Positions 14,668 to 14,688 of a stretch of DNA of 14,688 nucleotides are shown here, one piece after another. The notes below the pieces were generated by a model. It worked only from the letters and a program-made list of their open reading frames with translations, was not told the origin of the DNA and searched no databases. The translations under genes and the position numbers were made by a program. The first letter of the stretch is position 1. Each line of letters opens with the position of its first letter. The DNA comes from Akkermansiaceae bacterium UBA5688 (GTDB taxonomy: Bacteria; Verrucomicrobiota; Verrucomicrobiia; Verrucomicrobiales; Akkermansiaceae): positions 11,946 through 26,633 of the forward strand of contig DIHU01000189.1 of NCBI GenBank assembly GCA_002420315.1, written 5' to 3'.

Positions 14668-14688
14668 GCTGTTTTTTACTGTAAAATC

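Noticed and set aside
1..14688. Mobile elements, CRISPR, tRNA or rRNA, defence or secondary-metabolite system
   Set aside because: No transposase, integrase, direct repeat array, RNA gene or defence domain was seen; the genes are housekeeping and envelope functions.

Overview
The window looks like an ordinary chromosomal segment of a free-living Gram-negative-type bacterium, most likely from the Planctomycetota-Verrucomicrobiota-Chlamydiota group and probably Verrucomicrobiota. This is inference. It rests on a secreted PQQ-type beta-propeller protein that opens with the 'NDWPRFLGPKGD' style common in that group, on two lipoproteins and a Tat-exported phosphohydrolase that imply a cell envelope with a periplasm, and on frequent GTG starts with almost no Shine-Dalgarno sequences. 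Base composition looks moderate (about 50% GC) and even. I see no rRNA, tRNA, insertion sequence, integrase, prophage or CRISPR array.

Layout, left to right. Positions 1-2495 hold sugar-nucleotide genes on the minus strand: a possible partial gene at the left edge, mannose-1-phosphate guanylyltransferase, and dTDP-glucose 4,6-dehydratase. A small two-helix membrane protein gene sits between the last two on the plus strand. Positions 2599-5614 are on the plus strand: an SH3-like lipoprotein with a proline-rich tail, an intrinsic terminator, then a TerC-family membrane protein whose stop overlaps (ATGA) the start of a Tat-exported 5'-nucleotidase-family metallophosphatase. Positions 5616-7303 on the minus strand carry pgsA followed by nagA, joined by a TAATG overlap. 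A divergent, apparently leaderless M48 metalloprotease lipoprotein gene lies at 7406-8188.

Positions 8299-11346 on the minus strand carry the secreted beta-propeller protein and lysyl-tRNA synthetase, separated by a 285-base noncoding gap with two inverted repeats. A biosynthetic threonine ammonia-lyase gene reads rightward (11586-13115) and converges on a minus-strand beta-CASP metallo-beta-lactamase ribonuclease gene (13165-14538). Its upstream region at the right edge has a TATAAT box and a perfect 12-bp palindrome. No gap between genes exceeds 300 bases.

Most genes are housekeeping or envelope functions that do not form one pathway. Two pairs are translationally coupled: terC with the exported nucleotidase, and pgsA with nagA. 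The terC-nucleotidase pair is the most suggestive functional unit, because TerC proteins export metal ions that secreted metalloenzymes need. I found no convincing new defence, mobile or biosynthetic system.
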